This document shows positions 53,992 through 64,000 of a stretch of DNA of 64,000 nucleotides, in pieces. The notes under the pieces were generated by a model. It worked only from the letters and a program-made list of their open reading frames with translations. It was not told the origin of the DNA and searched no databases. Source of the DNA: Pasteurella skyensis (GTDB lineage: Bacteria; Pseudomonadota; Gammaproteobacteria; Enterobacterales; Pasteurellaceae); contig NZ_CP016180.1 of the NCBI RefSeq assembly GCF_013377295.1, positions 620,001-684,000 of the forward strand, written 5' to 3'. Numbering within the stretch: the first letter of the stretch is position 1; each line of letters starts with the position of its first letter. The position numbers and the translations under genes are program-made.

Positions 53992-55868
53992 TAAATATCT
54001 TACTAAACCTCCCTCGTTGGAGTAAAAAATTAATTTTTGTATTACATGACATAATCTTAATATTTTGTGCTTTTTGGGTATCTTTGGCTTTGCGTGTACC
54101 GATTAAAGCAGAGTGGAAAGATGTTATTAACTGGGAAATTTTAGTTAGTACTATTATTATTAGTATTTTTATTTTTGCTCGCTTGGGACTGTATCGTGCT
54201 GTAATGCGATATGCTGGTGGCAAGATTATCAATATTGTTTTTTGGGGTAGCTTTTCTTCTGTTTTGGTGATGCTAACAATAGCATTTTACTGGAGAGTTC
54301 CATTTCCTCGTAGTGTACCAATTATGTACTTTTTATTGGTGCTTGTTCTAATGATTGGCTCTCGTTTTACGATAAAAGGGTTGTTGCAAACTAAAAATCA
54401 TGGTTTAAATCATCCTGTTGTTATTTATGGTGCAGGAGAGTCAGGACGACAGTTATTATTATCAATAAAACAAGTTCAATCCTATTATCCAGTTGCTTTT
54501 GTAGATGATGATATTCGTTTACAGGGTTCGGTTATTTTCAATAAACAAGTATATGCTCCTGTAAAATTATCTGAGTTAATTAAAACTTATCAAGTTGAAT
54601 CAATACTGCTTGCAATGCCAAGTGCAACAAAAGCAGAACAAAGAGCCATTCTTCAAAAGATAGAGCATTTGCCTTGTAAGGTGCTTACAATGCCTGGATT
54701 GAAAGATTTAGTAGAAGGGAAAATAAGTGTAAGTTCTCTTAAAAAAGTATCTATTATGGATTTATTGGGGCGTGATGCCGTTGCTCCTATTCCTGAGTTA
54801 ATGTCAAAGAATATTAGAGATAAGATAGTAATGGTAACAGGTGCAGGAGGCTCTATAGGCTCTGAACTGTGTCGTCAAATTATTCAACAATTACCCCGAA
54901 AACTTGTTTTATTTGAATTATCAGAATTTTCTTTGTATAGCATTGAAAAAGAGTTATCAGAGTATATTACTCAGAATAATTTGGATATTAAGATCATCCC
55001 TGCAATGGGATCTGTGCAACATCAGAATCGATTAACTAAGTTAATGAAGCAGTTTCAGGTTGAAACCGTTTATCATGCAGCAGCATATAAGCACGTACCT
55101 TTGGTGGAGTATAATACTATTGAAGGGGTTCGTAATAATATTTTTGGCACGTTGCACTGTGCTCAAGCGGCAATAAATGCAGAGGTTGAAACTTTTGTTT
55201 TAATTTCAACAGATAAAGCAGTGCGCCCTACTAATACAATGGGAACGACCAAGCGTATGGCTGAATTAGTGTTACAAGCGCTAGCTGATAAAAAAGATCA
55301 TAGTACACGTTTTTGTATGGTGCGATTTGGTAATGTACTTGGTTCTTCAGGCTCTGTTATTCCGTTGTTTGAAAAACAAATTGCTAGAGGTGGTCCTGTA
55401 ACTATTACTCATAAAGATATAACGCGTTTTTTTATGACAATTCCAGAAGCTGCGCAACTTGTTATTCAAGCTGGAGCAATGGGTAAAGGAGGCGATGTAT
55501 TCTTATTGGATATGGGAGAGTCGGTCAAAATTATAGATTTGGCTCGTCAAATGATTCATTTAAGTGGCTTTACGCCAAAAGATGAATATTCTCCTAATGG
55601 TGATATTGAAATCAAAGTAACAGGATTACGCCCTGGAGAGAAGTTATATGAAGAATTACTTATTGGCGATAATGCTAAGAGTACTAATCATTCAAGAATT
55701 ATGACTACGAAAGAAAAAATGTTGAGTTGGGAAGAGTTAGAAGTCATTTTATTAAAATTAGAGGAGGCTTGTAAATCATTTGAACCAACTAAAATTAGAG
55801 AATTATTATTAGCCGCGCCAACAGATTTTAACCCAACGGATCCTGTGTGTGATATCTTACGTAATTGA
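53988..55868 (+). CDS. UDP-GlcNAc 4,6-dehydratase, membrane form (WbpM/FlaA1 family)
   Basis: A 626-residue inner-membrane protein. Four N-terminal hydrophobic segments (about 12-110) are followed by a first Rossmann part ('YGAGESGRQLL', about 146) and the catalytic SDR domain with 'MVTGAGGSIGSELCRQI' (about 281-297) and 'TDKAVRPTNTMGTTKRMAE' (Met and Lys in place of Tyr-Lys, as in WbpM). It makes UDP-4-keto-6-deoxy-GlcNAc. It is the last gene of the locus, followed by a bidirectional terminator. GC is higher than in the middle of the locus. Confidence 0.92.
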   Translation: MINILLNLPRWSKKLIFVLHDIILIFCAFWVSLALRVPIKAEWKDVINWEILVSTIIISIFIFARLGLYRAVMRYAGGKIINIVFWGSFSSVLVMLTIAFYWRVPFPRSVPIMYFLLVLVLMIGSRFTIKGLLQTKNHGLNHPVVIYGAGESGRQLLLSIKQVQSYYPVAFVDDDIRLQGSVIFNKQVYAPVKLSELIKTYQVESILLAMPSATKAEQRAILQKIEHLPCKVLTMPGLKDLVEGKISVSSLKKVSIMDLLGRDAVAPIPELMSKNIRDKIVMVTGAGGSIGSELCRQIIQQLPRKLVLFELSEFSLYSIEKELSEYITQNNLDIKIIPAMGSVQHQNRLTKLMKQFQVETVYHAAAYKHVPLVEYNTIEGVRNNIFGTLHCAQAAINAEVETFVLISTDKAVRPTNTMGTTKRMAELVLQALADKKDHSTRFCMVRFGNVLGSSGSVIPLFEKQIARGGPVTITHKDITRFFMTIPEAAQLVIQAGAMGKGGDVFLLDMGESVKIIDLARQMIHLSGFTPKDEYSPNGDIEIKVTGLRPGEKLYEELLIGDNAKSTNHSRIMTTKEKMLSWEELEVILLKLEEACKSFEPTKIRELLLAAPTDFNPTDPVCDILRN

Positions 55869-55913
55869 GGAATAGCTCATTTGGAGTGAGGAAAACTCAT
55901 TGGTTCTATCATT

Positions 55914-55955
55914 AAAAATGCGAGCTCTTATTTGATAAAGTAGCTCGCATTTTTA
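55914..55955. terminator. Bidirectional terminator between the O-antigen locus and arcA
   Basis: ATGCGAGCT (55918-55926) and AGCTCGCAT (55942-55950) form a perfect 9-bp stem with A and T runs on either side. Confidence 0.85.
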
Positions 55956-55983
55956 ATCTGTTACTGCTTTTTCTTGTTATACA

Positions 55984-56697
55984 TTACTCTAATGTACCAC
56001 AAAAACGGTATCCCTCTCCATGAATAGTAATAATAATTTCAGGAGTTGCAGGATGAGCTTCAAAGTGTTTTCTAATTCGACGAATTGTCACATCAACTGT
56101 TCTATCATGAGGCTTTAATTCACGCCCTGTCATTGTATAGAGTAAAGTTTCACGAGTTTGGATTTTTCCTGGATTTTCGCAGAAATGTTGTAATAAACGG
56201 AATTCACTTCTAGGTAATTTGGTGACTTGTTGATCAGGAGTAATTAGAGTACGACTATTAACATCAAGGGTCCAGCCATTAAAATGATAGCTTTCTACAC
56301 CAAGATCTTTGTTTTTATCATTATCTTCATTCATTGTTCGATGAAGCAAATTTCTTGCACGGATAGTAAGTTCACGTGGGTTAAATGGCTTAGTGATATA
56401 GTCATCCGTACCAATTTCAAGTCCTAAGATACGATCAATTTCGTTATCTCTACCAGTCAAAAATATCAATGCGATATTAGTATTTTCACGCAATTCACGA
56501 GCAAGAATAAGCCCATTTTTCCCTGGTAGGTTAATATCCATAATAACTAGATGGATCAGTTGTTGTTTTAATACAGCTGACATTTCATTCCCATTCGTTG
56601 CTTCAAAGACATTATATCCTTCTGCTTCAAAAATAGTTTTTAGAGTATTACGAGTAACCGCTTCATCTTCGACAATCAGAATTTGTGGATCTTGCAT
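55984..56697 (-). CDS. arcA: Two-component response regulator ArcA
   Basis: A 237-residue OmpR-type regulator. The receiver (1-115) has the acidic 'VEDEA' (9-13), phospho-acceptor Asp in '[13 protein letters not shown]' (about 54) and 'LTGRD'; Lys in 'YITKPFNP'. The winged-helix DNA-binding domain (about 135-235) has '[25 protein letters not shown]' in two blocks. It is the partner of ArcB at 28-30 kb and represses aerobic functions under low oxygen. ATG 56697 follows AGAGGA. Confidence 0.96.
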   Translation of the reverse strand: MQDPQILIVEDEAVTRNTLKTIFEAEGYNVFEATNGNEMSAVLKQQLIHLVIMDINLPGKNGLILARELRENTNIALIFLTGRDNEIDRILGLEIGTDDYITKPFNPRELTIRARNLLHRTMNEDNDKNKDLGVESYHFNGWTLDVNSRTLITPDQQVTKLPRSEFRLLQHFCENPGKIQTRETLLYTMTGRELKPHDRTVDVTIRRIRKHFEAHPATPEIIITIHGEGYRFCGTLE

Positions 56698-56821
56698 CTT
56701 TATCCTCTTTTTTGATTAAATGTTAAAAATGTTACTTTAATGCTAAGTTTTTTTGATAAAGTAATTGATGTATATTAATTTAAAGTCAAATTTTGTAAAT
56801 TTCGGGTTAATCCTACAGGGT

Positions 56822-57504
56822 TTATTTCCTATTATCAATACTAATATGTAAATAATTTCCGTCAACATCTGCTAAACTACGAAATCCAATATTATATATG
56901 TCATATTCTTTTTTATGATTCATAGTCTTATAATTAAAATTTTCGTGATGGTGACCATGAAAAATCTTCTTTACCTTCATTTTACGTGCTAGTTGATTAA
57001 TTACGCCAAAACCTTTTGGATGAGGCTCTGGTGCTTCGTGGCAAATAAGGATATCTGCTTTTTGCTTTTCTAATATTTCAATATCAGAAGGAAAAATGGA
57101 GGCTCGATGACGAAGTGAAATACCTCCCCGCCAAATTTTTCCAGGGTTATATTGACAATAATGAATATGATCGAGAAACATTGGTCTATTAGGAGGCATC
57201 CAAATATGCCCTCGAAATACACCGCCTAATCCTGCAATTTTAGTACCTTGAATATCTACAACACGTCCATGTAGGTTACGTGTTTTCCAATGACTTCCCC
57301 AAATTGCTTCATATGCTTCAATTGTTTTACTATCGTGATTGCCGTGAATAAACCAAATGTCACAATACTGTGCTAATTTATCTAATTCATCACAGCTAGT
57401 AAGCTGTAAATCACCTAAGATTACCAATGCAACATTTTCTCTCTCTTTAACAAAAGGGTAGAGATGTTCGTAGCAACCGTGAGGATCTCCAGCAAAAAGT
57501 ATCA

Positions 57505-57505
<1 letters not shown>
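56822..57505 (-). CDS. Cytoplasmic metallophosphoesterase coupled to nadR
   Basis: A 227-residue calcineurin-like phosphoesterase. The metal motifs are 'DPHGC' (Asp7, His9), 'ILGDLQ' (Asp32), 'IHGNHDS' (about 53-59), 'ICHEAPEPH' and 'FHGHHHEN' (about 190-197). There is no signal peptide. Its ATG overlaps the nadR stop by one base, so it is translationally coupled. A role in NAD or nucleotide metabolism (pyrophosphatase or phosphatase) is inferred from this; the natural substrate is unknown. Confidence 0.85.
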
Positions 57506-58776
<1,271 letters not shown>

Positions 58777-59253
58777 TTAGATTTTTATTAATAAAGCGAC
58801 GGCTTCACAAGCGATACCCTCACCACGACCAGTAAATCCTAGTTTTTCGGTTGTTGTTGCCTTCACATTGATTTGCATTACATCACATTGCAAATCATCC
58901 GCAATACTTTGTCGCATTTGATCGATATAAGGGCGCATTTTAGGGGCTTGTGCGATAATGGTGATATCAACATTCCCCACTTTATAACCACATTGTCGTA
59001 CTTTTTGATAAGCATCCATCATTAAGCCACGACTGTTAGCATCTTTAAATTGAGGGTCTGTATCTGGAAAAAGTTTGCCAATATCACCCAAAGCAACTGC
59101 ACCGAGTAGTGCATCAGTGAGTGCGTGTAATGCGACATCACCATCAGAATGAGCGATAAACCCTCTATCATAAGGAATAGTGACGCCTCCGATGATCAAA
59201 GGAGAATCACTACCAAAACTATGTACATCAAATCCGTGTCCTATTCTAATCAT
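58777..59253 (-). CDS. ispF: 2-C-methyl-D-erythritol 2,4-cyclodiphosphate synthase
   Basis: A 158-residue trimeric zinc enzyme of the MEP isoprenoid pathway. '[11 protein letters not shown]' (Asp8 and His10 as metal ligands), '[21 protein letters not shown]' (His42) and '[18 protein letters not shown]' near the end are complete. It overlaps the ispD end by four bases, so both are translationally coupled. The start ATG 59253 is fixed by this overlap and the family N-terminus. Confidence 0.97.
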   Translation of the reverse strand: MIRIGHGFDVHSFGSDSPLIIGGVTIPYDRGFIAHSDGDVALHALTDALLGAVALGDIGKLFPDTDPQFKDANSRGLMMDAYQKVRQCGYKVGNVDITIIAQAPKMRPYIDQMRQSIADDLQCDVMQINVKATTTEKLGFTGRGEGIACEAVALLIKI

Positions 59254-59954
59254 TCTTCCTTCCTTATGTTGGTATTTGCGTTATTTTTTGCTAAATAAAA
59301 TTCAGCTAACGCTAAATCTTCAGAATGGGTAATTTTTAGATTATCTGAACGACCCTGTACGAGTAAAGGAGAATAACCTAATAGTTCCATCGCAGAAGCT
59401 TCGTCCGTTACTGTTAAGTTTTGTTCAAATGCATTGATTAATGCTTTTTTTAATAATCCAGCATTAAAAAATTGAGGGGTTAAGGCTCGCCATAAGGAGC
59501 AACGATCTTCCGTACTAATAATTCTATTTTCTTTATTTGTTCGTTTTATAGTATCTGTTGTAATAGTTGCTAAAATAGCACCATTTTCATCATTAATTTG
59601 CAAAATCTTATCAAGATCTGACCGCTTCAAACAAGGTCGAGCCGCATCGTGCACTAGTGCCCAATTAGTATCATCAACAATTTGTAAGGCATTGAAAACA
59701 GACTCTGCTCGAGTCTTGCCTCCATATACAATTTGAACTTTATCTGATTTTAAAATAGTAAGATTTGAATAAAATGTATCTTCTGGCGAAACAGCGACAA
59801 TAACGTTGTGAATTTGAGGATGTTGCAAAAAAGGTTCAATAGAATGTGCTAAAATTGTTTTTCCTTGCAATTGTAAATATTGCTTCGGAATGTCAGCATT
59901 CATTCTTGAACCTACTCCAGATGCAGGGATAATCGCAGTAATTTGGCGTAACAT
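59250..59954 (-). CDS. ispD: 2-C-methyl-D-erythritol 4-phosphate cytidylyltransferase
   Basis: A 234-residue nucleotidyltransferase of the MEP pathway. '[21 protein letters not shown]' blocks (about 7-27), 'VHDAARPCL' (about 104-112) and '[10 protein letters not shown]' are typical. A full uptake signal is embedded in the coding sequence (plus-strand 59593-59628, read on the minus strand as GAAGCGGTCAGATC then ATTTTGCAAAT). ATG 59954 follows GGAGAG. It stands between ftsB and ispF in one operon. Confidence 0.97.
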   Translation of the reverse strand: MLRQITAIIPASGVGSRMNADIPKQYLQLQGKTILAHSIEPFLQHPQIHNVIVAVSPEDTFYSNLTILKSDKVQIVYGGKTRAESVFNALQIVDDTNWALVHDAARPCLKRSDLDKILQINDENGAILATITTDTIKRTNKENRIISTEDRCSLWRALTPQFFNAGLLKKALINAFEQNLTVTDEASAMELLGYSPLLVQGRSDNLKITHSEDLALAEFYLAKNNANTNIRKEE

Positions 59955-59969
59955 TATCTCTCCTTCAAA

Positions 59970-60245
59970 TTAGTTTTTATGTACCACACGATAAAAAACT
60001 TCATCTTGCTTAATTTGTTCATATTCCATTCTAGCTCGTTCTTCTAGTGCATCAACGCCATTAGTTAAATCTTCAATCTCGGCAATAATTTTATTATTTC
60101 GAGCCGTTAATTGTGCTATTTCAGCATTGAGTTTGGCAACATTGATTTGAGTTCTTCTATGTTCACTCCAACCATTTTTACCAATCCAAAAATAGCTTTG
60201 AAAAATCACTAAAAGTAAAGCAAGAAAAGCAATTAACAAACGCAT
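59970..60245 (-). CDS. ftsB: Cell division protein FtsB
   Basis: A 91-residue bitopic divisome protein. One N-terminal membrane helix (about 3-20) with 'SYFWIGKNGW' precedes a coiled-coil ('AKLNAEIAQLTARNNKIIAEIEDL' in heptads, about 37-65) and the 'ALEERARMEYEQIKQDEVFYRVV' end that binds FtsL/FtsQ. The ftsB-ispD-ispF order is conserved in gammaproteobacteria. It begins 11 bases after metG on the same strand. Confidence 0.95.
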   Translation of the reverse strand: MRLLIAFLALLLVIFQSYFWIGKNGWSEHRRTQINVAKLNAEIAQLTARNNKIIAEIEDLTNGVDALEERARMEYEQIKQDEVFYRVVHKN

Positions 60246-60256
60246 TCTGTATCCTA

Positions 60257-62308
60257 TTATTTGACTTGCATACCTGCAGTCACGCCACTGTCTGCTGAAA
60301 GTAAGAATAGATCCGAACCACCTGTTCCCGCTGATAAAATCATCCCTTCTGAGGTACCAAATTTCATTTTACGAGGAGCAAGGTTAGCGACCATAATCAC
60401 AAAACGTCCTTCTAATTCTTGAGGATTAGAATAGGCGGCTTTAATGCCTGAAATCACTTCACGTTGATGATCCCCTAAATCTAGTTGAAAACGTAATAGT
60501 TTTTTAGATTCTTTCACTTCTTCACATTTCAATACTTTCGCCACACGCATATCAATCTTAGCAAAATCATCAATGGTAATTTCAGGTGCGATTGGTTCAA
60601 TGTTTGCATCTGAACAAGCGGTATGTTCTTGAGCATTTTTTGCAATTTTTTGTGTTGCTTCAAATAATGCCTTAGTCTCTTCAACTACAGCGTCCGTTTG
60701 TTTTTGTTCCAAACGAGAGAATAACGCTTTAAAAGGTGAAACTGGATGTGCCAATAATGGTGTTGCAATATTGTTCCACGTTAATTCTGTTTGTAAGAAG
60801 GCTTCTGATTTTTCAGCAAGTACTGGCATTACTGGTTTTAAGTAGGTCATTAAAACACGGAATAACTGAATACCCATAGAACAAATATTGTGTAACTCCT
60901 CCTCTTTGCCTTCTTCTTTGGCTAAGAGCCAAGGAGCTTTTTCGTCCACGTATTTATTTGCTTTATCTGCTAATGCCATAATTTCACGAATCGCTTTGCT
61001 GTATTCACGATCTTCATAAAATGCTGCGATTTGCTGCGATTTTTCAGTAAATTCAGCGAAAAGTGCCTCATCATCAAGTTTACTGCTTAATTGATTATCA
61101 AAACGTTTTTTGATAAAGCCTGCATTACGAGAGGCTAAATTCACTAATTTATTTACGATATCGCTGTTTACACGCTGTACAAAATCTTCTAAGTTGAAAT
61201 CTAAATCTTCAATACGATTATGTAATTTGGCTGCATAATAATAGCGTAAACATTCAGGGTCGATATGTTTTAAGTAGGTGCTTGCTTGAATAAATGTCCC
61301 ACGTGATTTTGACATTTTTTCGCCATTTACGGTTACATAGCCGTGTGTGAAAATATTAGTCGGCTTACGCAATCCCGCACCTTCTAGCATTGCTGGCCAG
61401 AATAGACTGTGGAAATAAACAATATCTTTACCAATAAAGTGATAAAGTTCTGCTTCACTGTCTTTATTCCAAAACTCATCAAAATTCACACCTGTACGAT
61501 CACAATAATTTTTAAACGATGCCATATAACCAATTGGAGCATCTAGCCACACGTAGAAATATTTATCTTCGGTATCAGGAATTTTAAACCCAAAATAAGG
61601 GGCGTCACGGCTGATATCCCATTGTTGCAAACCGCTTTCAAACCACTCTTGCATTTTATTGGCAATTTCAGTTTGTAATGAACCTGAACGTGTCCATTCT
61701 TTTAACATTTCCTCAAAACTTGGCAAATCAAAGAAAAAGTGTTCTGACTCTTTAGTGATTGGCGTTGCACCTGAAACTGCCGAATGTGGATTAATCAAAT
61801 CCATAGGACTATAAGTTGCAGAACAAGCTTCACAGTTATCGCCATATTGATCTTCTGCTTTACATTTTGGGCAAGTCCCTTTTACAAAACGATCAGGTAA
61901 AAACATCTGTTTTTCAGGATCAAAAAGTTGTGAAATCACTTTAGTTTTAATAAAACCATTTGCTTTTAATTTTTTATAAATTTCACTTGTGATATGACGA
62001 TTTTCATCGCTATGAGTAGAATGATAATTATCAAAACTAATATTAAAGCCTTCAAAATCAGCCGTATGCCCTATTTTAGCCTGTTCAATTAACTGCTCTG
62101 GCGTGATTCCAAGTTTATCAGCGTTTAACATAATTGGGGTACCGTGCGCATCATCAGCACACACAAAATACACTTCATTACCACGCATACGTTGAAAACG
62201 CACCCAAATATCCGCTTGAATATGCTCAAGCATATGCCCTAAATGAATCGCCCCATTTGCATAAGGCAAGGCACAAGTCACTAACATTTTACGATTTTGA
62301 TTTAACAT
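60257..62308 (-). CDS. metG: Methionyl-tRNA synthetase
   Basis: A 683-residue class I synthetase. '[15 protein letters not shown]' (HIGH motif; about 13-27), zinc cysteines in '[18 protein letters not shown]' (about 145-162), KMSKS in '[10 protein letters not shown]' (about 331-340) and a C-terminal tRNA-binding OB domain (about 580-683; '[15 protein letters not shown]') are complete. ATG 62308 is preferred over TTG 62320, as GAGA is 8 bases upstream and the family begins here. An uptake signal (ACAAGCGGTATG then TTTTTTGCAATTTT, from 60615) is embedded in the coding region. Confidence 0.96.
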   Translation of the reverse strand: MLNQNRKMLVTCALPYANGAIHLGHMLEHIQADIWVRFQRMRGNEVYFVCADDAHGTPIMLNADKLGITPEQLIEQAKIGHTADFEGFNISFDNYHSTHSDENRHITSEIYKKLKANGFIKTKVISQLFDPEKQMFLPDRFVKGTCPKCKAEDQYGDNCEACSATYSPMDLINPHSAVSGATPITKESEHFFFDLPSFEEMLKEWTRSGSLQTEIANKMQEWFESGLQQWDISRDAPYFGFKIPDTEDKYFYVWLDAPIGYMASFKNYCDRTGVNFDEFWNKDSEAELYHFIGKDIVYFHSLFWPAMLEGAGLRKPTNIFTHGYVTVNGEKMSKSRGTFIQASTYLKHIDPECLRYYYAAKLHNRIEDLDFNLEDFVQRVNSDIVNKLVNLASRNAGFIKKRFDNQLSSKLDDEALFAEFTEKSQQIAAFYEDREYSKAIREIMALADKANKYVDEKAPWLLAKEEGKEEELHNICSMGIQLFRVLMTYLKPVMPVLAEKSEAFLQTELTWNNIATPLLAHPVSPFKALFSRLEQKQTDAVVEETKALFEATQKIAKNAQEHTACSDANIEPIAPEITIDDFAKIDMRVAKVLKCEEVKESKKLLRFQLDLGDHQREVISGIKAAYSNPQELEGRFVIMVANLAPRKMKFGTSEGMILSAGTGGSDLFLLSADSGVTAGMQVK

Positions 62309-62404
62309 TATTATTCTCAATTAAATTTTGAAAGGAAAACTCGACAATTATAACGGAAATAACCAAAATTTTCTATATTTGTATCAAAGGAAAATGATAT
62401 TTTT

Positions 62405-62440
62405 GTAGCGGTACGATACTTTTAAAAATTTGCAAAATAG
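62405..62440 (+). other. DNA uptake signal between metG and yqiA
   Basis: TAGCGGTACGATAC followed by AAAAATTTGCAAAATAG is an unpaired Apl-type signal (first base degenerate). It occupies the 218-base divergent intergenic region together with AT-rich promoter DNA; nothing else is recognised there. Confidence 0.55.
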
Positions 62441-62526
62441 AGACGACCAAATATCATTAAAAGATTGAATATTTTAATGAAAGGAATACAATTCTTAGTT
62501 CTATTTTTACTGATAGGGCATTTATT

Positions 62527-63081
62527 ATGTTTCTATATATTCACGGTTTTTTATCATCATCACAGTCTGCCAAAGCGCAGCAATTAAAGCAGTGGTTATC
62601 ACAGCAGGGGAGAGCGCAAGAGTGGATTTGTCCTGACTTACCTGCTGATCCTAAACTTGCGATTCAGCTTCTCAGAAAACAAATTATTTCGTTAGATCAA
62701 CCTGTTAAATTAGTGGGAAGTTCCCTAGGTGGGTTCTATGCCACTATTTTGAGTGAAGAGTTCGATTTAAAAGCGGTATTAATTAATCCAGCAGTGAGAG
62801 CGGGAGAGTTGTTGAAACAAAAAATTGGAGTACATAAAGCGTGGCATTCCAGTGAAAATCTTTCTTTTACCCAGCAAGATGTGGATACGTTAAATGAGAT
62901 GACACCATATGTAATTCAACATCCGAATAATTTTTTATTGATGATTGAAAAAGAAGATGAAACATTGGATTATCGTCAAGCTATTGAATTATATAAAGAA
63001 TGTAATCAATTGATCTTAAATGGTGGTAACCACAGTTTTAGTCGTTTTAAACAATTGATTACATTTATTGATGAGTTTTAA
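62527..63081 (+). CDS. yqiA: YqiA-type alpha/beta hydrolase
   Basis: A 184-residue esterase of the UPF0227/YqiA family. 'YIHGFLSSSQSAKA' (oxyanion region, 4-17), the nucleophile Ser in 'LVGSSLGGFYA' (about 63-73), Asp in 'IEKEDETLDYR' and His in 'NGGNHSFSRF' (about 165-174) form the triad. It is cytoplasmic. In E. coli YqiA lies by parE; here it stands alone, divergent from metG. The physiological substrate is unknown. Confidence 0.9.
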   Translation: MFLYIHGFLSSSQSAKAQQLKQWLSQQGRAQEWICPDLPADPKLAIQLLRKQIISLDQPVKLVGSSLGGFYATILSEEFDLKAVLINPAVRAGELLKQKIGVHKAWHSSENLSFTQQDVDTLNEMTPYVIQHPNNFLLMIEKEDETLDYRQAIELYKECNQLILNGGNHSFSRFKQLITFIDEF

Positions 63082-63107
63082 GTTGTCACATCAAGGAATG
63101 GAAGCAG

Positions 63108-63818
63108 TTAGTTTTCTTGTGCAAATATGACTGCTTTTTTAGCGAGAGCAAGTGTTGCATCAATGACACAATATCCACCCTTTAAATGAGGAGTGAATAA
63201 AGGAATTTCAGTGCAAGCTGCAATATAAGCATCAGCTTCTATACTATCAATAAGTGTTTGAAAATCATCTTGATATTCAGTCACCTTATTTGCTTTTGCA
63301 CCTAAATAGATACAGTCCATCAATATTTTTTGTTGTGATGGGCTGAGGTTCACGACTTCAAATCCTGATAAGGTCAATTTTGTTTGATATAACTGACTTT
63401 TTATTGTGCCATTTGTTGCTAGCACGGCAATTTTTTTCAATTTATTACTTTTTTGATTACAACTTTCTAATTCTGCAATAGTTGCATCAATAATACTGAT
63501 AATAGGGATATCAATTTGCTGTTGAATAGATTCTGCAAAGTAATGTGCGGTATTACACGCAATTAAAAGAGCCTCTGCTCCCGCCTGTTTAAGACGAGTA
63601 GCAGATTCTAGCATTTTTGGTAATGGTGTTTCACCTTGTTCTAAAATATAGGCAGTACGATCCTCAATTTGAGGAAAGCTATCAATCACAACAGGAATAT
63701 GTTCTTGATCATAACTAGCGGGGGTCAAGGCAATGATTTTACTATATAAATCCACCGTTGCCATAGGACCCATTCCGCCCATAATACCTAATCTTTTAGG
63801 AGAGGTTAGTCTTCCCAT
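63108..63818 (-). CDS. Aspartate/glutamate racemase family protein
   Basis: A 236-residue cofactor-independent racemase. '[15 protein letters not shown]' (about 11-25) and the two catalytic cysteines in '[10 protein letters not shown]' (about 85-94) and '[10 protein letters not shown]' (about 197-206) are all present. It resembles the YgeA/RacD amino-acid racemases and may act on aspartate or a broader range. Its ATG overlaps the end of a dicarboxylate/amino acid symporter gene by 13 bases, so uptake and racemisation appear linked. Confidence 0.9.
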   Translation of the reverse strand: MGRLTSPKRLGIMGGMGPMATVDLYSKIIALTPASYDQEHIPVVIDSFPQIEDRTAYILEQGETPLPKMLESATRLKQAGAEALLIACNTAHYFAESIQQQIDIPIISIIDATIAELESCNQKSNKLKKIAVLATNGTIKSQLYQTKLTLSGFEVVNLSPSQQKILMDCIYLGAKANKVTEYQDDFQTLIDSIEADAYIAACTEIPLFTPHLKGGYCVIDATLALAKKAVIFAQEN

Positions 63819-64000
63819 TTAGACATATCCATTTCATTTTCACTTTTAGCAACTGCTGCAGTACCTAGCATATCACCAACAACGTTCATTGAAGTACGTC
63901 CCATATCTAGTAATGCATCAATACCAAAAATCATTGCGTAAGCCACTGCCACAGCAGAACCTTCTTCTACTTTTAAACCCACACTTTCTAATACCATTAA
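63806..64000 (-). CDS. Dicarboxylate/amino acid:cation symporter, C-terminal part (5' end outside window)
   Basis: The frame is open at the window edge, so only the last 64 residues are seen. '[30 protein letters not shown]' blocks match the conserved end of the DAACS (GltP/DctA) family, including 'DMGRT' and 'NVVGD' of the substrate and sodium site. It probably imports glutamate, aspartate or C4-dicarboxylates. It overlaps the racemase start by 13 bases. Exact substrate cannot be given. Confidence 0.85.
   Translation of the reverse strand, partial: LMVLESVGLKVEEGSAVAVAYAMIFGIDALLDMGRTSMNVVGDMLGTAAVAKSENEMDMSKWED

Noticed and set aside
56712-56726. FNR-like sequence TTAACATTTAATCAA before arcA
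   Set aside because: Only one half-site matches well and it lies too close to the start codon for a normal activator site.

Overview
The window looks like chromosomal DNA from a low-GC member of the Pasteurellaceae (Actinobacillus / Mannheimia / Gallibacterium / Glaesserella type). The main evidence is the many copies of an AAGCGGT core followed 20-30 bases later by TTTGCAAA. This is the 'Apl-type' DNA uptake signal, and it is often built into intergenic hairpins. Gene content agrees: a short ArcB without a PAS domain, AcrB of Haemophilus type, YihI with a DUF2489 partner, and NadR. Genus cannot be fixed from the sequence alone.

Layout. 1-5.9 kb: the end of an RND efflux adaptor, the pump AcrB, cysS and a low-molecular-weight tyrosine phosphatase, with REP-like palindromes between the last two. 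6.2-8.9 kb: a two-gene catabolic unit, a GH29 alpha-L-fucosidase and an orphan cellobiose/lactose-type PTS EIIC, behind a consensus-like CRP site and a 21-bp palindrome. 9.1-25.2 kb: a complete myo-inositol catabolic island: extra Gfo/Idh/MocA dehydrogenase, iolG, iolE, iolD, iolC fused to the DUF2090 aldolase, iolB, iolA, an RpiR-type regulator, two tandem periplasmic binding proteins, an ABC ATPase and a permease. A shared palindrome of the form TGAAA-N6-TTTCA (exact or degenerate) and CRP-like sites recur at its promoters, suggesting one regulon.

25.3-42.8 kb: core genes: tktA, rpmE with a structured leader, arcB, metNIQ with a MetJ box, ycgL, dnaB, lptD, a DUF2489 gene, yihI, a DUF4870 gene, asnS, a small secreted orphan, a UPF0181 (yoaH) gene of 48 codons, two TPM-domain genes, lemA and rpsO. 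43.3-55.9 kb: a Wzx/Wzy-type O-antigen locus, visibly AT-richer and tightly overlapped. It has UDP-GlcNAc 4-epimerase and 6-dehydrogenase (UDP-GalNAcA supply), flippase, O-acetyltransferase, an ATP-grasp enzyme, Wzy with a G8 tract, two GT4 transferases, a DUF2334 deacetylase, a 4-reductase, an initiating phosphoglycosyl transferase and a 4,6-dehydratase. 56-64 kb: arcA, a metallophosphoesterase coupled to nadR, ispF, ispD, ftsB, metG, yqiA, and an Asp/Glu racemase coupled to the end of a dicarboxylate/amino acid symporter.

How it works together: the inositol island encodes import, all seven steps to DHAP plus acetyl-CoA, and its likely regulator. The O-antigen locus encodes two sugar-nucleotide branches, an initiating enzyme, two transferases, export and polymerisation; Wzz and the ligase must lie elsewhere. 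The most interesting items are the G8 tract in wzy (possible phase variation), the ATP-grasp and deacetylase genes (possible unusual decoration of the uronic-acid O-antigen), the inositol operator motif, the conserved-loop/variable-stem REP-like elements, and the fucosidase-EIIC pair without EIIA/EIIB. No phage, insertion sequence, CRISPR array, rRNA or tRNA was seen.
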